Below are positions 56,305 through 64,000 of a stretch of 64,000 nt of DNA, in pieces. Numbering within the stretch: position 1 is the stretch's first letter; each line of letters starts with the position of its first letter. Origin of the DNA: Mycolicibacterium iranicum (GTDB lineage: Bacteria; Actinomycetota; Actinomycetes; Mycobacteriales; Mycobacteriaceae); contig NZ_LWCS01000076.1 of assembly GCF_001650495.1 (NCBI RefSeq), positions 124,001 through 188,000 of the forward strand, read 5' to 3'. The position numbers were made by a program, and so were the translations under genes. Under the pieces are notes generated by a model that was not told the DNA's origin, searched no databases, and saw only the letters and a program-made list of their open reading frames with translations.

Positions 56305-58995
56305 TTAGCTCCGGCCTATCTCCGTGCGTATCGCTGCCAATGCGGCGTCGATACCTGCCGCCCCCTTGCCCGAACCCTGTGCGAGGTCCGCCTTGCCCCC
56401 ACCGCGCCCGTTCACCGCGGCCCCCAAGACCTTGACCAAGTCGTTGGCGTTCAGCCCGAGATCCTGCGCCGCCGGATTCACGGCCACAACGAACGGCACA
56501 CTGTCGTCCTCCCCCTCCGCAATCAGGGCGACGACCGCCGGATCGCTGCCCAGCTTGCCGCGGATGTCTCCGACCAGGGAACGCAGATCTCCCGCCGAGA
56601 TCCCGCCGGCCATCCGCTGGGCCACCAGCCGAACCTTGCCGATCGGCTCCGCGCCGGCGGCCGCGTTGGCCGCCGCTGCGCGGGCGTTGGCCAGCCGCAG
56701 CCGATCGAGCTCCTTCTCCGCGGCACGCAGCCGCTCCACGAGGTTCTCCACCCTGGCGGGCACCTCGTCGGAGGGCACCTTCAGCGACGACGCCAGGCCG
56801 GCCATCAACGCGCGCTCCTTGGCGAGGTGTCGGAACGAGTCCAGTCCGACGTAGGCCTCGACGCGGCGCACACCTGAACCCACCGACGATTCGCCGAGAA
56901 TGGTGACGGGCCCGATCTGAGCCGAGCTGCGCACGTGCGTTCCGCCGCACAGCTCGATGGAGAACGGGCCGCCGATCTCGACCACCCTGACCTCGTCGGG
57001 ATAGTTCTCGCCGAAGAGGGCCATGGCGCCCATCGCCTTGGCTTTGTCGAGCTCGGTGGTGAAGTTGTGGACCTCGTAGTCGGCTTCGACGGCCTCGTTG
57101 GTGACTTCCTCTATCTGGGTGCGTTGCTCGTCGGACAGCGCCCCCTGCCAGTTGAAGTCGAATCGCAGGTATCCCGGGCGGTTCAGCGAACCGGCCTGAA
57201 CTGCGTTGGGGCCCAATACCTGTCGCAGAGCGGCGTGCACCATATGGGTGCCGGAGTGCCCCTGGGTGGCGCCGTGACGCCACCGCGGATCGACCGCAGC
57301 GACAACGGTGTCGCCTTCGACGAACTCTCCGGACTCCACGTTTATGCGGTGCGCCCACAGTGTTTTCGCGATCTTCTGGACGTCGGTGACCGCCGCTTTA
57401 GCGGTCTCCGACGCACCGGTTCCGGTCACGGTGCCCTCGTCGGCGATCTGGCCACCGGACTCCGCATAGAACGGGCTGCGGTCGAGGATCAGCTCCACCC
57501 GATCGGCGTCGAGCCCGTCATGCGATGCCACCGGCACCCGCTTGCCGTCCACAAAAATGCCGAGAATCCTTGCCTCGGTGGACAATTCGTCAAAACCGGT
57601 AAACTCGGTGGGGCCGGCATCGACGAGTTCGCGGTATGCCGACAGGTCGGTGTGCGCCTGTTTGCGCGCCGCGGCGTCGGCCTTGGCGCGCCTGCGCTGC
57701 TCGGCCATCAGACCGCGGAATCCCTCTTCGTCGACGCTGAGCCCGGCCTCGGCAGCCATCTCGAGTGTCAGGTCGATCGGGAATCCGTAGGTGTCGTGCA
57801 GCGTGAACGCGTCGCTGCCCGACAGCACCGTCGCCCCCGCCGCGCGGGTCGCCTCCGCGGCGTCCTCGAAGAGCCGCGACCCCGCGGTGAGCGTGCGGTT
57901 GAAGGCCGTCTCCTCGGCGACGGCGATCCGGTTGATGCGGTCGAAGTCGGTCACGAGCTCGGGATAGGAGGGCCCCATCTCGTCGCGCACCGTGGCCATC
58001 AGCTCACTCATGATCGGGCGTTCCACGCCGAGCAGCCTGGCTGCTCGGATGATGCGACGCAGGAGCCGCCGCAGCACGTAGCCGCGACCCTCGTTGCCCG
58101 GGGTGACGCCGTCACCGATGATGATCGCCGCCGTGCGGCTGTGGTCGCCAATGATGCGGTAGCGGACGTCGTCCTCGTGGTTTCCCTGCCCGTATCCGCG
58201 GGGCGCGATGCTCGCGACCAGATCGATGACGGGCCTCACCAGGTCGGTCTCGTAGACGTTGTCGACGCCCTGCAGCAGGCATGCGATGCGTTCCACGCCC
58301 ATTCCGGTGTCGATGTTCTTGCGCGGCAGCGGGCCGAGGATCTCGAAGTCCTCTTTCGAGGTGCCCTCGCCGCGCTCGTTCTGCATGAACACGAGATTCC
58401 AGATCTCGATGTAGCGGTCCTCGTTGGCCTCGGGGCCGCCGTCGACGCCGTATTCGGGGCCGCGGTCGTAGTAGATCTCCGAGCACGGCCCGCACGGCCC
58501 CGGGATACCCATTGACCAGTAATTGTCGGCCATCCCGCGGCGCTGGATGCGCTCCAGCGGCAGCCCGGCCACTTCCTGCCAGAGTCCGATCGCCTCGTCG
58601 TCGTCGAGATAGACCGTGGCCCAGAGTCTTTCGGGGTCGAACCCGTAGCCACCCTCGGAGATCGGGTTGGTCAACAACGACCAGGCGAGTTCGATGGCGC
58701 CCTTCTTGAAGTAGTCGCCGAAGCTGAAATTGCCCGCCATCTGAAAGAAGGTGTTGTGGCGGGTGGTGATGCCCACCTCGTCGATGTCAGGCGTCCGGAT
58801 GCACTTCTGCACACTCGTGGCGGTGTTGTAGGGCGGCGTGCGCTGCCCCAGGAAGTAAGGGACGAACTGCACCATGCCGGCGTTGACGAACAAGAGGTTC
58901 GGGTCGTCGAGGATCACCGAGGCGCTCGGCACCTCGGTATGTCCCGCCTTCACGAAATGATCAAGGAACCGCTTCCTGATCTCGTGTGTCTGCAC
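56305..58995 (-). CDS. alaS: Alanyl-tRNA synthetase
   Basis: 896 residues, full length. Class II core from MQTHEIRKRFLDHFVKAGH, then RHNTFFQMAGNFSFGDYFK. The editing domain has HSGTHMVHAALR with HxxxH and the C-terminal zinc ligands in CGGTHV. The DHHA1 C-terminal domain includes ALVGDIRGKLG-like LRSLVGDIRGKLGSDP and GGGKADLAQGSG. The GTG start is supported by the conserved QTHEIR. ruvX follows 4 nt later. Confidence 0.97.
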   Translation of the reverse strand: MQTHEIRKRFLDHFVKAGHTEVPSASVILDDPNLLFVNAGMVQFVPYFLGQRTPPYNTATSVQKCIRTPDIDEVGITTRHNTFFQMAGNFSFGDYFKKGAIELAWSLLTNPISEGGYGFDPERLWATVYLDDDEAIGLWQEVAGLPLERIQRRGMADNYWSMGIPGPCGPCSEIYYDRGPEYGVDGGPEANEDRYIEIWNLVFMQNERGEGTSKEDFEILGPLPRKNIDTGMGVERIACLLQGVDNVYETDLVRPVIDLVASIAPRGYGQGNHEDDVRYRIIGDHSRTAAIIIGDGVTPGNEGRGYVLRRLLRRIIRAARLLGVERPIMSELMATVRDEMGPSYPELVTDFDRINRIAVAEETAFNRTLTAGSRLFEDAAEATRAAGATVLSGSDAFTLHDTYGFPIDLTLEMAAEAGLSVDEEGFRGLMAEQRRRAKADAAARKQAHTDLSAYRELVDAGPTEFTGFDELSTEARILGIFVDGKRVPVASHDGLDADRVELILDRSPFYAESGGQIADEGTVTGTGASETAKAAVTDVQKIAKTLWAHRINVESGEFVEGDTVVAAVDPRWRHGATQGHSGTHMVHAALRQVLGPNAVQAGSLNRPGYLRFDFNWQGALSDEQRTQIEEVTNEAVEADYEVHNFTTELDKAKAMGAMALFGENYPDEVRVVEIGGPFSIELCGGTHVRSSAQIGPVTILGESSVGSGVRRVEAYVGLDSFRHLAKERALMAGLASSLKVPSDEVPARVENLVERLRAAEKELDRLRLANARAAAANAAAGAEPIGKVRLVAQRMAGGISAGDLRSLVGDIRGKLGSDPAVVALIAEGEDDSVPFVVAVNPAAQDLGLNANDLVKVLGAAVNGRGGGKADLAQGSGKGAAGIDAALAAIRTEIGRS

Positions 58996-59083
58996 GTGCT
59001 GTTGTCCTTCGGCTTAACCTGCGAATACTCGACCGCACCACAGTACCGGTCAGGGCCCCGGGGGTTCCCCACGGACAACCGGG

Positions 59084-59485
59084 TCAGCCCGACACGAAGC
59101 TCAGCCGGACCGACCGGCGGGGATTGTCCCTGTTCAGGTCCACCAGGACGATGCTCTGCCAGGTGCCCAGCAGTGGCTCGCCGCCGGCCACCGGAACCGT
59201 CACCGACGGGGACACCAGGCCGGGGAGGACGTGGTCGGCGCCATGACCTGGTGAGCCGTGGCTGTGGCGATACCGGTCGTCGCGCGGCAATAGCCGTTCC
59301 AACGCCTCGATCAGGTCGTCGTCGGACCCCGCGCCGGTTTCGATGACCGCGACACCGGCGGTGGCGTGCGGCACGAACACGTTGCACAGTCCGTCGGCTT
59401 CGCCGGCACAGAAATCACGCACCGCCGGCGTCAGATCGACGAGGCGCCGCCGCGAGGTGTCGACGTCGAGCACTTCGGTGTTCAT
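59084..59485 (-). CDS. YjbQ family protein (Rv2556c-type)
   Basis: 133 residues. UPF0047/YjbQ fold: CNVFVPHATAGVAVIETG, the GHGADHVLPGLVSPSVTVPV block and GTWQSIVLVDLNRDNPRRSVRLSFV. Some members are annotated as a secondary thiamine-phosphate synthase activity; true function unsettled. Between alaS and a divergent ion channel gene (47 nt). Confidence 0.88.
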   Translation of the reverse strand: MNTEVLDVDTSRRRLVDLTPAVRDFCAGEADGLCNVFVPHATAGVAVIETGAGSDDDLIEALERLLPRDDRYRHSHGSPGHGADHVLPGLVSPSVTVPVAGGEPLLGTWQSIVLVDLNRDNPRRSVRLSFVSG

Positions 59486-59532
59486 CTGCCCGAGCCTACG
59501 TAAACTGTCTCCGCAGACCGCCGCGGCCGGCG

Positions 59533-60405
59533 GTGTTTAGGACCGCGCCGCTTCGTCAAATCCAAGCGCGGCGCACAGGTCGGCCTGGCCGTGACAGGAC
59601 GCAACAGGGTAAGGAGACGTGGAACATCGGGCAGCGGTCGAAGTGGACGATCCAGCTGTGGGAGAAGCGCTCGGAGTGGCCGCTGGCGGGGATAGCTCTG
59701 ATCTTCTTGGCCACCTACTCGGTTCAGGTCCTGGCCCAGCCGAGCCCACGAGTCGAATCGTCTCTTGAGTGCCTCAACACGGGGCTCTACCTCGCCTTTC
59801 TCGGTGACTATCTGATTCGGCTGGCGCTGGCGGAGCGCCGCGGCCGGTGGTTCGTGCGTCACCTCCCCGATCTGGCCATCGTGGCTCTTCCCGTTCTGCG
59901 CCCGCTTCGCCTGCTTCGGCTCGTCGTCTTGATCACCGCGATGCACCGCGCTGCCGGTGACGCCATACGGGGACGAGTGGCGATGTACACCGCCGGCGGT
60001 TCCGTCCTGCTGATCTATGTCGCCTCCCTGGCCGTACTCGACGCAGAACGGCACGAGCCCGGATCAGACATCACGTCGTTCGGGAAGGCGCTGTGGTGGT
60101 CCATCACGACGGTGACCACCGTCGGCTACGGGGATTTCGCCCCGGTGACCACCACCGGCCGAGTTGTGGCAGCGCTGTTGATGATCGGTGGAATCAGCCT
60201 TTTAGGCGTGGTGACCGCGACGCTGGCGTCCTGGATCGTGCAGCGCGTCGCCGAAGAGGACACCGCCAACCAGGCCGCGACGGCGGCGCAGATCGAGGCG
60301 CTCAGGGCCGAGGTGCGCCGACTGTATGAGAGCCAGGCGGCGCACGGCACCAAAGAAACCTCCAACAGTTCCGTTGCCAACGCACGCGTGCACGCGGGCG
60401 AATAA
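59533..60405 (+). CDS. Voltage-gated-like K+ channel protein
   Basis: About 290 residues. Several membrane segments (LAGIALIFLATYSVQVLA, CLNTGLYLAFLGDYLIRLAL, LLRLVVLITAMH, GGSVLLIYVASLAVL), then the pore with filter TTVTTVGYGDFAPVTTTGR and final helix VVAALLMIGGISLLGVVTATLASWI, ending in a coiled-coil-like tail. The only in-frame start is GTG 59533, but the natural protein should begin near WNIGQRSKW, where AAGGAG precedes no ATG/GTG in frame. The start is therefore uncertain. Confidence 0.8.
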   Translation: MFRTAPLRQIQARRTGRPGRDRTQQGKETWNIGQRSKWTIQLWEKRSEWPLAGIALIFLATYSVQVLAQPSPRVESSLECLNTGLYLAFLGDYLIRLALAERRGRWFVRHLPDLAIVALPVLRPLRLLRLVVLITAMHRAAGDAIRGRVAMYTAGGSVLLIYVASLAVLDAERHEPGSDITSFGKALWWSITTVTTVGYGDFAPVTTTGRVVAALLMIGGISLLGVVTATLASWIVQRVAEEDTANQAATAAQIEALRAEVRRLYESQAAHGTKETSNSSVANARVHAGE

Positions 60406-60487
60406 TCGGCACGCGGTTGACGGCGGCGTTTATTCCTTGCGCGCCAAGGGTATTTCTGCCGCAGCCGCACATCCTACGGAGGCAACA

Positions 60488-60793
60488 ATGACCATCACCG
60501 GAATCATCACCGCAATCCTCGTCGGCATCGTTGTCGGCGCGCTCGGCCGCCTCGTTCTGCCCGGCAAGCAGCCGATCGGCATGCTCCTTACCATCCTGGT
60601 CGGAATCGTGTCTGCCTTCATCGGCACCGCGCTGGCCCGGGTGATCGGTATCCCCACCGCGACCGGAGGAATCGACTGGATGGAGCTGCTCGTTCAGGTC
60701 GTCGTCGCCGCCGCGGGCGTCGCGTTGGTCGCGGCTCTGATGGGCCGTCGCCGGACAGGGCTGACGGGACGCCGAGGCAGCCTGATGCGCTGA
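60488..60793 (+). CDS. GlsB/YeaQ/YmgE family membrane protein
   Basis: 101 residues. Three membrane segments (IITAILVGIVVGALGRLVL, MLLTILVGIVSAFIGTALA, LLVQVVVAAAGVALVAAL), with the Gly-rich LGRLVLPGKQPIGM loop of the transglycosylase-associated family; small stress-linked membrane protein of unknown function. Excellent Shine-Dalgarno GGAGG 6 nt before the ATG. A strong terminator follows. Confidence 0.88.
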   Translation: MTITGIITAILVGIVVGALGRLVLPGKQPIGMLLTILVGIVSAFIGTALARVIGIPTATGGIDWMELLVQVVVAAAGVALVAALMGRRRTGLTGRRGSLMR

Positions 60794-60811
60794 CGCTCCG
60801 ACACCACCCGT

Positions 60812-60855
60812 GGTGATCCCGGCTGGGCCCCCGACCGGCCGGGATCACCTCTTTT
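60812..60855 (+). terminator. Rho-independent terminator after the GlsB-like gene
   Basis: A 12-bp perfect stem (GGTGATCCCGGC and GCCGGGATCACC) with a 14-nt loop, followed by TCTTTT on the plus strand. It lies 18 nt past the stop and just before the convergent SRPBCC gene. Confidence 0.9.
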
Positions 60856-60860
60856 CGTGT

Positions 60861-61334
60861 CTACAGGCGCGCCAGAAGCGCGTCGAGCTTCTCGTAACTC
60901 TCCATCATCCCGCCTTCCATTCCCGAGGCCAGCAGCGCGTCGCGCGCCTCGATGTTGGGGCAGATCGAGCGGCCGCGCAGCCTGGACCGGCCTCCGCCCA
61001 GGTCCTCGAACCACAGGAACTCGATGTTCACCATGTCGGGCGCGCCCTCGAATTCGAAGGTCTGCAGGATGAATTCGTTGGCTCGCACAGTGTGGAAGGT
61101 GCCGTTGAAGTGGAAGGTGCCGTGCTCGTTGCTGTGGGAGTAGCGGTACCCGCCGTGGTTGTGGAAGTTCCACTCGCTGATGTCCATCTCGAGTCCGTGG
61201 GGGCCCAGCCACTTCGCGACCAGCTCGGGTTCGGCGTGGGCGCGGTAGAGGGCGGCGACCGGAGCGTCGAACTCGCGTGTGAACTCCATGGCGAGGGTGT
61301 CGACGGGGGCGGTGAGATCAAGGGCGTTCGTCAT
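60861..61334 (-). CDS. SRPBCC (AHSA1-like) protein
   Basis: 157 residues. Helix-grip ligand-binding fold: MEFTREFDAPVAALYRAHAEPELVAKWLGP, GGYRYSHSNEHGTFHFNGTFH and YEKLDALLARL. Relatives bind small hydrophobic ligands; AHSA1-type domains follow ArsR regulators in many actinobacteria. The ATG overlaps the ArsR stop as ATGA, so the two are one unit. Confidence 0.88.
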   Translation of the reverse strand: MTNALDLTAPVDTLAMEFTREFDAPVAALYRAHAEPELVAKWLGPHGLEMDISEWNFHNHGGYRYSHSNEHGTFHFNGTFHTVRANEFILQTFEFEGAPDMVNIEFLWFEDLGGGRSRLRGRSICPNIEARDALLASGMEGGMMESYEKLDALLARL

Positions 61335-61684
61335 GTCGTTGTCTCCTCATCAGTCATCGTGGCCAGCAGGGTGTCCAACTGGCGGTAATTGCGTTCGGCG
61401 TTGAGCCGGTACTGGTCGATCCATGCGGTCAAGGACTCCAGCGCGGCAGCGTCCAAGTGCACCGGCCTGCGTTGCGCATCTCTGGTCCTGGTGACCAGAC
61501 CCGCCTGCTCGAGCACCTGAATGTGTTTGGACACTGCCTGTTTGGTGATGTCAAACGGGGCAGCCAGCTCGTTGACGGTCGCCGGACCTCGGGACAGCCG
61601 CGCCACCATCGCGCGCCGCACCGGGTCCGCCAGAGCCATGAAGGCCCGATCGAGCCGAACTTCCCTGTCGCTATCACTGGCCAA
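61331..61684 (-). CDS. ArsR-family winged-helix repressor
   Basis: 117 residues. DRAFMALADPVRRAMVARLSRGPATVNELAAPF opens the winged helix; recognition helix FDITKQAVSKHIQVLEQAGLV and the wing RDAQRRPVHLDA follow. No Cys-based metal site is seen, so it is not a classical metal sensor. TTG 61684 is taken as the start; ATG 61639 would remove part of the fold. An inverted repeat lies just upstream, suiting autorepression of this regulator and its SRPBCC partner. Confidence 0.85.
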   Translation of the reverse strand: MASDSDREVRLDRAFMALADPVRRAMVARLSRGPATVNELAAPFDITKQAVSKHIQVLEQAGLVTRTRDAQRRPVHLDAAALESLTAWIDQYRLNAERNYRQLDTLLATMTDEETTT

Positions 61685-61685
61685 T

Positions 61686-61721
61686 AATCAACCTATCTTT
61701 TGATCAATCGTTTGGTTGATT
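61686..61721 (-). promoter_or_regulatory. Operator-like repeats upstream of the ArsR gene
   Basis: Inverted arms AATCAACC (61686-61693) and GGTTGATT (61714-61721), separated by 20 nt, with a central palindrome TTGATCAA (61700-61707). TTGAT thus recurs in three places. It touches the start of the ArsR gene, as expected for an autoregulated promoter. Confidence 0.6.
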
Positions 61722-61825
61722 AAAACGGTAGACCGGGATTGCACGGGAGTCAAGAGCGCGGAACGCCGACTGTCCGATGTTCTGGTCGGCGGCTCCTCGC
61801 ACTTCCGCTGCCAAACGTGGACGTC

Positions 61826-63169
61826 TCAGCGATTGCGTCGGATGATCGCGCGCAGCTTCTCCAACCTCGTTGAGATGTCGCGCTCCGCACCATGCGGCGT
61901 AGGCCGGTAGTAGTCGACACCCACCAGATCGTCGGGCGGATACTGTTGTGCCGCAACGCCGCCCGGCTCGTCATGGGCGTACCTGTAGCCGACGGCGTTG
62001 CCCAGCTTCTGCGCGCCCGAATAGTGGCCGTCACGCAGGTGAGCCGGCACCAGACCCGCCTTGCCCGCCCGGATGTCGGCCATCGCCGCACCGAGCGCGT
62101 TCGTCACCGCGTTGGATTTGGGCGCCGTCGCGAGATGAACCGTCGCGTGCGCAAGTGTCAGCTGCGCCTCGGGCATACCGATCAGCGCAACGGTCTGCGC
62201 GGCCGCGACCGCGGTCGGCAGCGCGGTGGGATCGGCCATCCCGATGTCCTCGCTGGCCAGGATCATCAGACGCCGGGCAACGAACCGCGGGTCCTCCCCC
62301 GCCACCAGCATCCGCGCCAGGTAGTGCAGCGCTGCGTCGACGTCGGAGCCGCGGACGGACTTGATGAACGCGCTGATGACGTCGTAGTGCTGGTCGCCGT
62401 CGCGGTCGTAGCGCACCGCGGCCTTGTCCAGCGATTGCTCGATGACCTCGACCGTCACCTCCTCGCCGGACTCTGTGACGGTTTCGCAGGCCACCTCCAG
62501 CGCCGTCAGCGCCCGGCGGGCATCGCCCGCGGACAACTGCACCAAGAGTGCGACCGCCTCGTCGTTGACGCTGACCTTGCCGGCCAGTCCCCGCGGGTCG
62601 GTGATGGCGCGGCGGATCACCGTCTCGATGTCTGCCGGGGTGAGCGGTTGCAGCTGCAGGATCAACGAGCGGCTCAGTAGCGGTGCGACGACGGAGAACG
62701 ACGGATTCTCGGTAGTGGCAGCCACCAGCAGCACGACACGGTTCTCGACGGCCGCCAGCAGCGCGTCCTGCTGCGTCTTGGAAAACCGGTGCACCTCGTC
62801 GATGAACAGCACGGTCTGCTCGCCGCGCACCGCCGCCTGCCGCGCGACATCGATCACCGCGCGCACCTCTTTGACACCGGCCGCCAGCGCCGACAGCGCC
62901 TCGAACCGGCGACCGGTGGCCTGCGAGATCATCGACGCGAGCGTCGTCTTACCCGTACCAGGCGGCCCGTACAGGATCACCGACGCCGCACCGGAGCCCT
63001 CGATCAGCCGACGCAGCGGGGAATTCGGCTTGAGCAGGTGCCCCTGCCCGACCACCTCGTCGAGGGACGCCGGACGCATCCGCACCGCCAGCGGCGACGA
63101 CGCACCCGGTACCGGGACGCCGCCAGCCGCGGGACCCTCGCCGGGGACGTCGAACAAGCTGTCGGACAC
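61826..63169 (-). CDS. rarA: Replication-associated recombination protein RarA (MgsA)
   Basis: 447 residues. AAA+ ATPase related to clamp loaders: VVGQGHLL, Walker A GPPGTGKTTLAS, Walker B LFIDEVHRFSKTQQDALL, sensor VAATTENPSF, and the C-terminal MgsA domain (AHDEPGGVAAQQYPPDDL). Acts at stalled forks. GTG start; DUF3097 gene ends 9 nt upstream. Confidence 0.95.
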   Translation of the reverse strand: MSDSLFDVPGEGPAAGGVPVPGASSPLAVRMRPASLDEVVGQGHLLKPNSPLRRLIEGSGAASVILYGPPGTGKTTLASMISQATGRRFEALSALAAGVKEVRAVIDVARQAAVRGEQTVLFIDEVHRFSKTQQDALLAAVENRVVLLVAATTENPSFSVVAPLLSRSLILQLQPLTPADIETVIRRAITDPRGLAGKVSVNDEAVALLVQLSAGDARRALTALEVACETVTESGEEVTVEVIEQSLDKAAVRYDRDGDQHYDVISAFIKSVRGSDVDAALHYLARMLVAGEDPRFVARRLMILASEDIGMADPTALPTAVAAAQTVALIGMPEAQLTLAHATVHLATAPKSNAVTNALGAAMADIRAGKAGLVPAHLRDGHYSGAQKLGNAVGYRYAHDEPGGVAAQQYPPDDLVGVDYYRPTPHGAERDISTRLEKLRAIIRRNR

Positions 63170-63178
63170 GCTCCCTGC

Positions 63179-64000
63179 TTACACGGGAGCAGTGACGAAG
63201 TCGATCAGCTCCTCGACGCGGCCGATCAGCTCGGGCTCCAGGTCCGTCCAGTCCCGGACCCGGCCCCGGATCTTCTGCCACGCGGCCGCGATGTCGGCCT
63301 GGTCCCGGTGCCGCCATCCCAGGGCCTCGCACACGCCGTGCTTCCAATCCTGTCCCCTCGGAACGACGGGCCATTGCGCGACGCCGATGCGCGCGGGTTT
63401 GACTGCCTCCCAGATGTCGATGAAGGGATGCCCGACAACGAGCGTGTGCTCACCTCCCGGTCCGCGACGGACCGCATCGGCGATGCGGGCCTCCTTGGAT
63501 CCGGGCACCAGATGGTCGACGAGGACCCCGAGCCGGCGACCGAGCCCGGGCTGGAATTCCTCGACGATCGCGGCGAGGTCGTCGACGCCACCGAGATACT
63601 CGACCACGACACCCTCGACGCGCAGATCCTCGCCCCACACCTGCTCGACGAGCTCGGCGTCATGGCGGCCTTCGACGTAGATGCGGCTCGCCAGAGCGAC
63701 TTTCGCGCGCGCCCCCTTGACGGCGACCGAACCCGAAGCGGTGCGCGTCGGTGCCGCAGGCGCCGCCTTCTTGGGCGCGGTCAGGATCACCGGCTTGCCG
63801 TCGATAAGGTAGCCGGGTCCGACGGGGAAGGGTTTGATGCGGCCGTTGCGGTCCTCAAGTTCAATGCGGCCGTACTCGACCCGCACGATCGCCCCCACAA
63901 ACCCGGTCTGCGCATCCTCGACGACCAAGCCGATCTCGATGGCCTGCTCGGTCGAGCGCGGCTTACGCGACTGATGCGGGTTGCTGGCAAGAATGTCGGT
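63179..64000 (-). CDS. DUF3097 family protein, 5' end outside the window
   Basis: At least 273 residues are visible. The frame stays open to the right edge, so the start lies beyond it. Family landmarks: AIEIGLVVEDAQTGFVGAIVRVE, SRIYVEGRHDAELVEQVWGEDLRVEGVVVEYL, GVLVDHLVPGSKE and the C-terminal RVRDWTDLEPELIGRVEELIDFV. Soluble protein of unknown function, found through actinobacteria; the EGRHDAELVE stretch is reminiscent of a Toprim-like fold, unproven. Confidence 0.85.
   Translation of the reverse strand, partial: TDILASNPHQSRKPRSTEQAIEIGLVVEDAQTGFVGAIVRVEYGRIELEDRNGRIKPFPVGPGYLIDGKPVILTAPKKAAPAAPTRTASGSVAVKGARAKVALASRIYVEGRHDAELVEQVWGEDLRVEGVVVEYLGGVDDLAAIVEEFQPGLGRRLGVLVDHLVPGSKEARIADAVRRGPGGEHTLVVGHPFIDIWEAVKPARIGVAQWPVVPRGQDWKHGVCEALGWRHRDQADIAAAWQKIRGRVRDWTDLEPELIGRVEELIDFVTAPV

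Noticed and set aside
58985..59000. Third copy of the GTGTCTGCAC palindrome
   Set aside because: It lies on the conserved start codons of alaS (MQTHEI), so the match is explained by the protein and lacks the symmetric arms.

Overview
The window looks like chromosomal DNA of a fast-growing environmental mycobacterium (Mycolicibacterium type). It is very GC-rich, has many GTG starts and 1-8 nt gene overlaps, and carries lineage markers: the lipoprotein/efflux pair LprG-P55, the actinobacterial IHF (mIHF), a mycobacterial pyr operon led by PyrR, a 13E12-type DUF222/HNH protein, a Rv2536-type membrane protein, a degenerate PriA and a PGKGP-type EF-P. No rRNA, tRNA, CRISPR array, prophage or insertion sequence was recognised.

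Layout. 1-3059: 5' end of riboflavin synthase (minus), diverging from an overlapping LLM flavoenzyme/GH13 pair. 3164-5448: lprG-p55. 5415-9755 (minus): fmt-rsmB-rpe-ribD, plus a possible 50-aa ORF at its distal end. 9775-14850 (minus): lysoplasmalogenase-like protein, priA, DUF2207 protein and LemA. 14902-25288: an accessory glycan/glycolipid block with an acyltransferase-like protein, a seven-gene overlapping run (membrane glycosyltransferase/polymerase candidate, three GT2 enzymes, GH16 lipoprotein, DUF998), and an exonuclease/phosphatase-fold membrane protein with a TIM-barrel isomerase. 25398-29580: LipH-like esterase, Baeyer-Villiger monooxygenase and a convergent GT-C arabinosyltransferase-like protein. 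29749-42733 (minus): pyrR-pyrB-pyrC-PH-like-carA-carB-pyrF, then mihF-gmk-rpoZ-coaBC-metK. 42838-45341: serine hydrolase and HNH protein. 45354-58995 (mostly minus): alaS-ruvX-mltG-aroE-A24 peptidase-hydrolase-aroC-aroK-aroB, then pepQ-efp-nusB and a CoA-ester lyase. 59084-64000: YjbQ, K+ channel, GlsB-like protein, SRPBCC/ArsR pair, rarA and the 3' part of a DUF3097 gene.

Most genes are housekeeping: de novo UMP synthesis, shikimate pathway, riboflavin, CoA, SAM and GMP supply, translation initiation, elongation and charging, and replication restart. Their order follows two M. tuberculosis arcs (about Rv1379-Rv1412 and Rv2533c-Rv2560), here joined between pyrR and nusB. The least ordinary parts are the glycan block, a PyrR-type hairpin in the pyrR leader, a covarying 14-nt palindrome present twice, an ArsR operator-like repeat, apparent coding sequence upstream of the CoA-ester lyase, and the absence of aroQ from the aro cluster.
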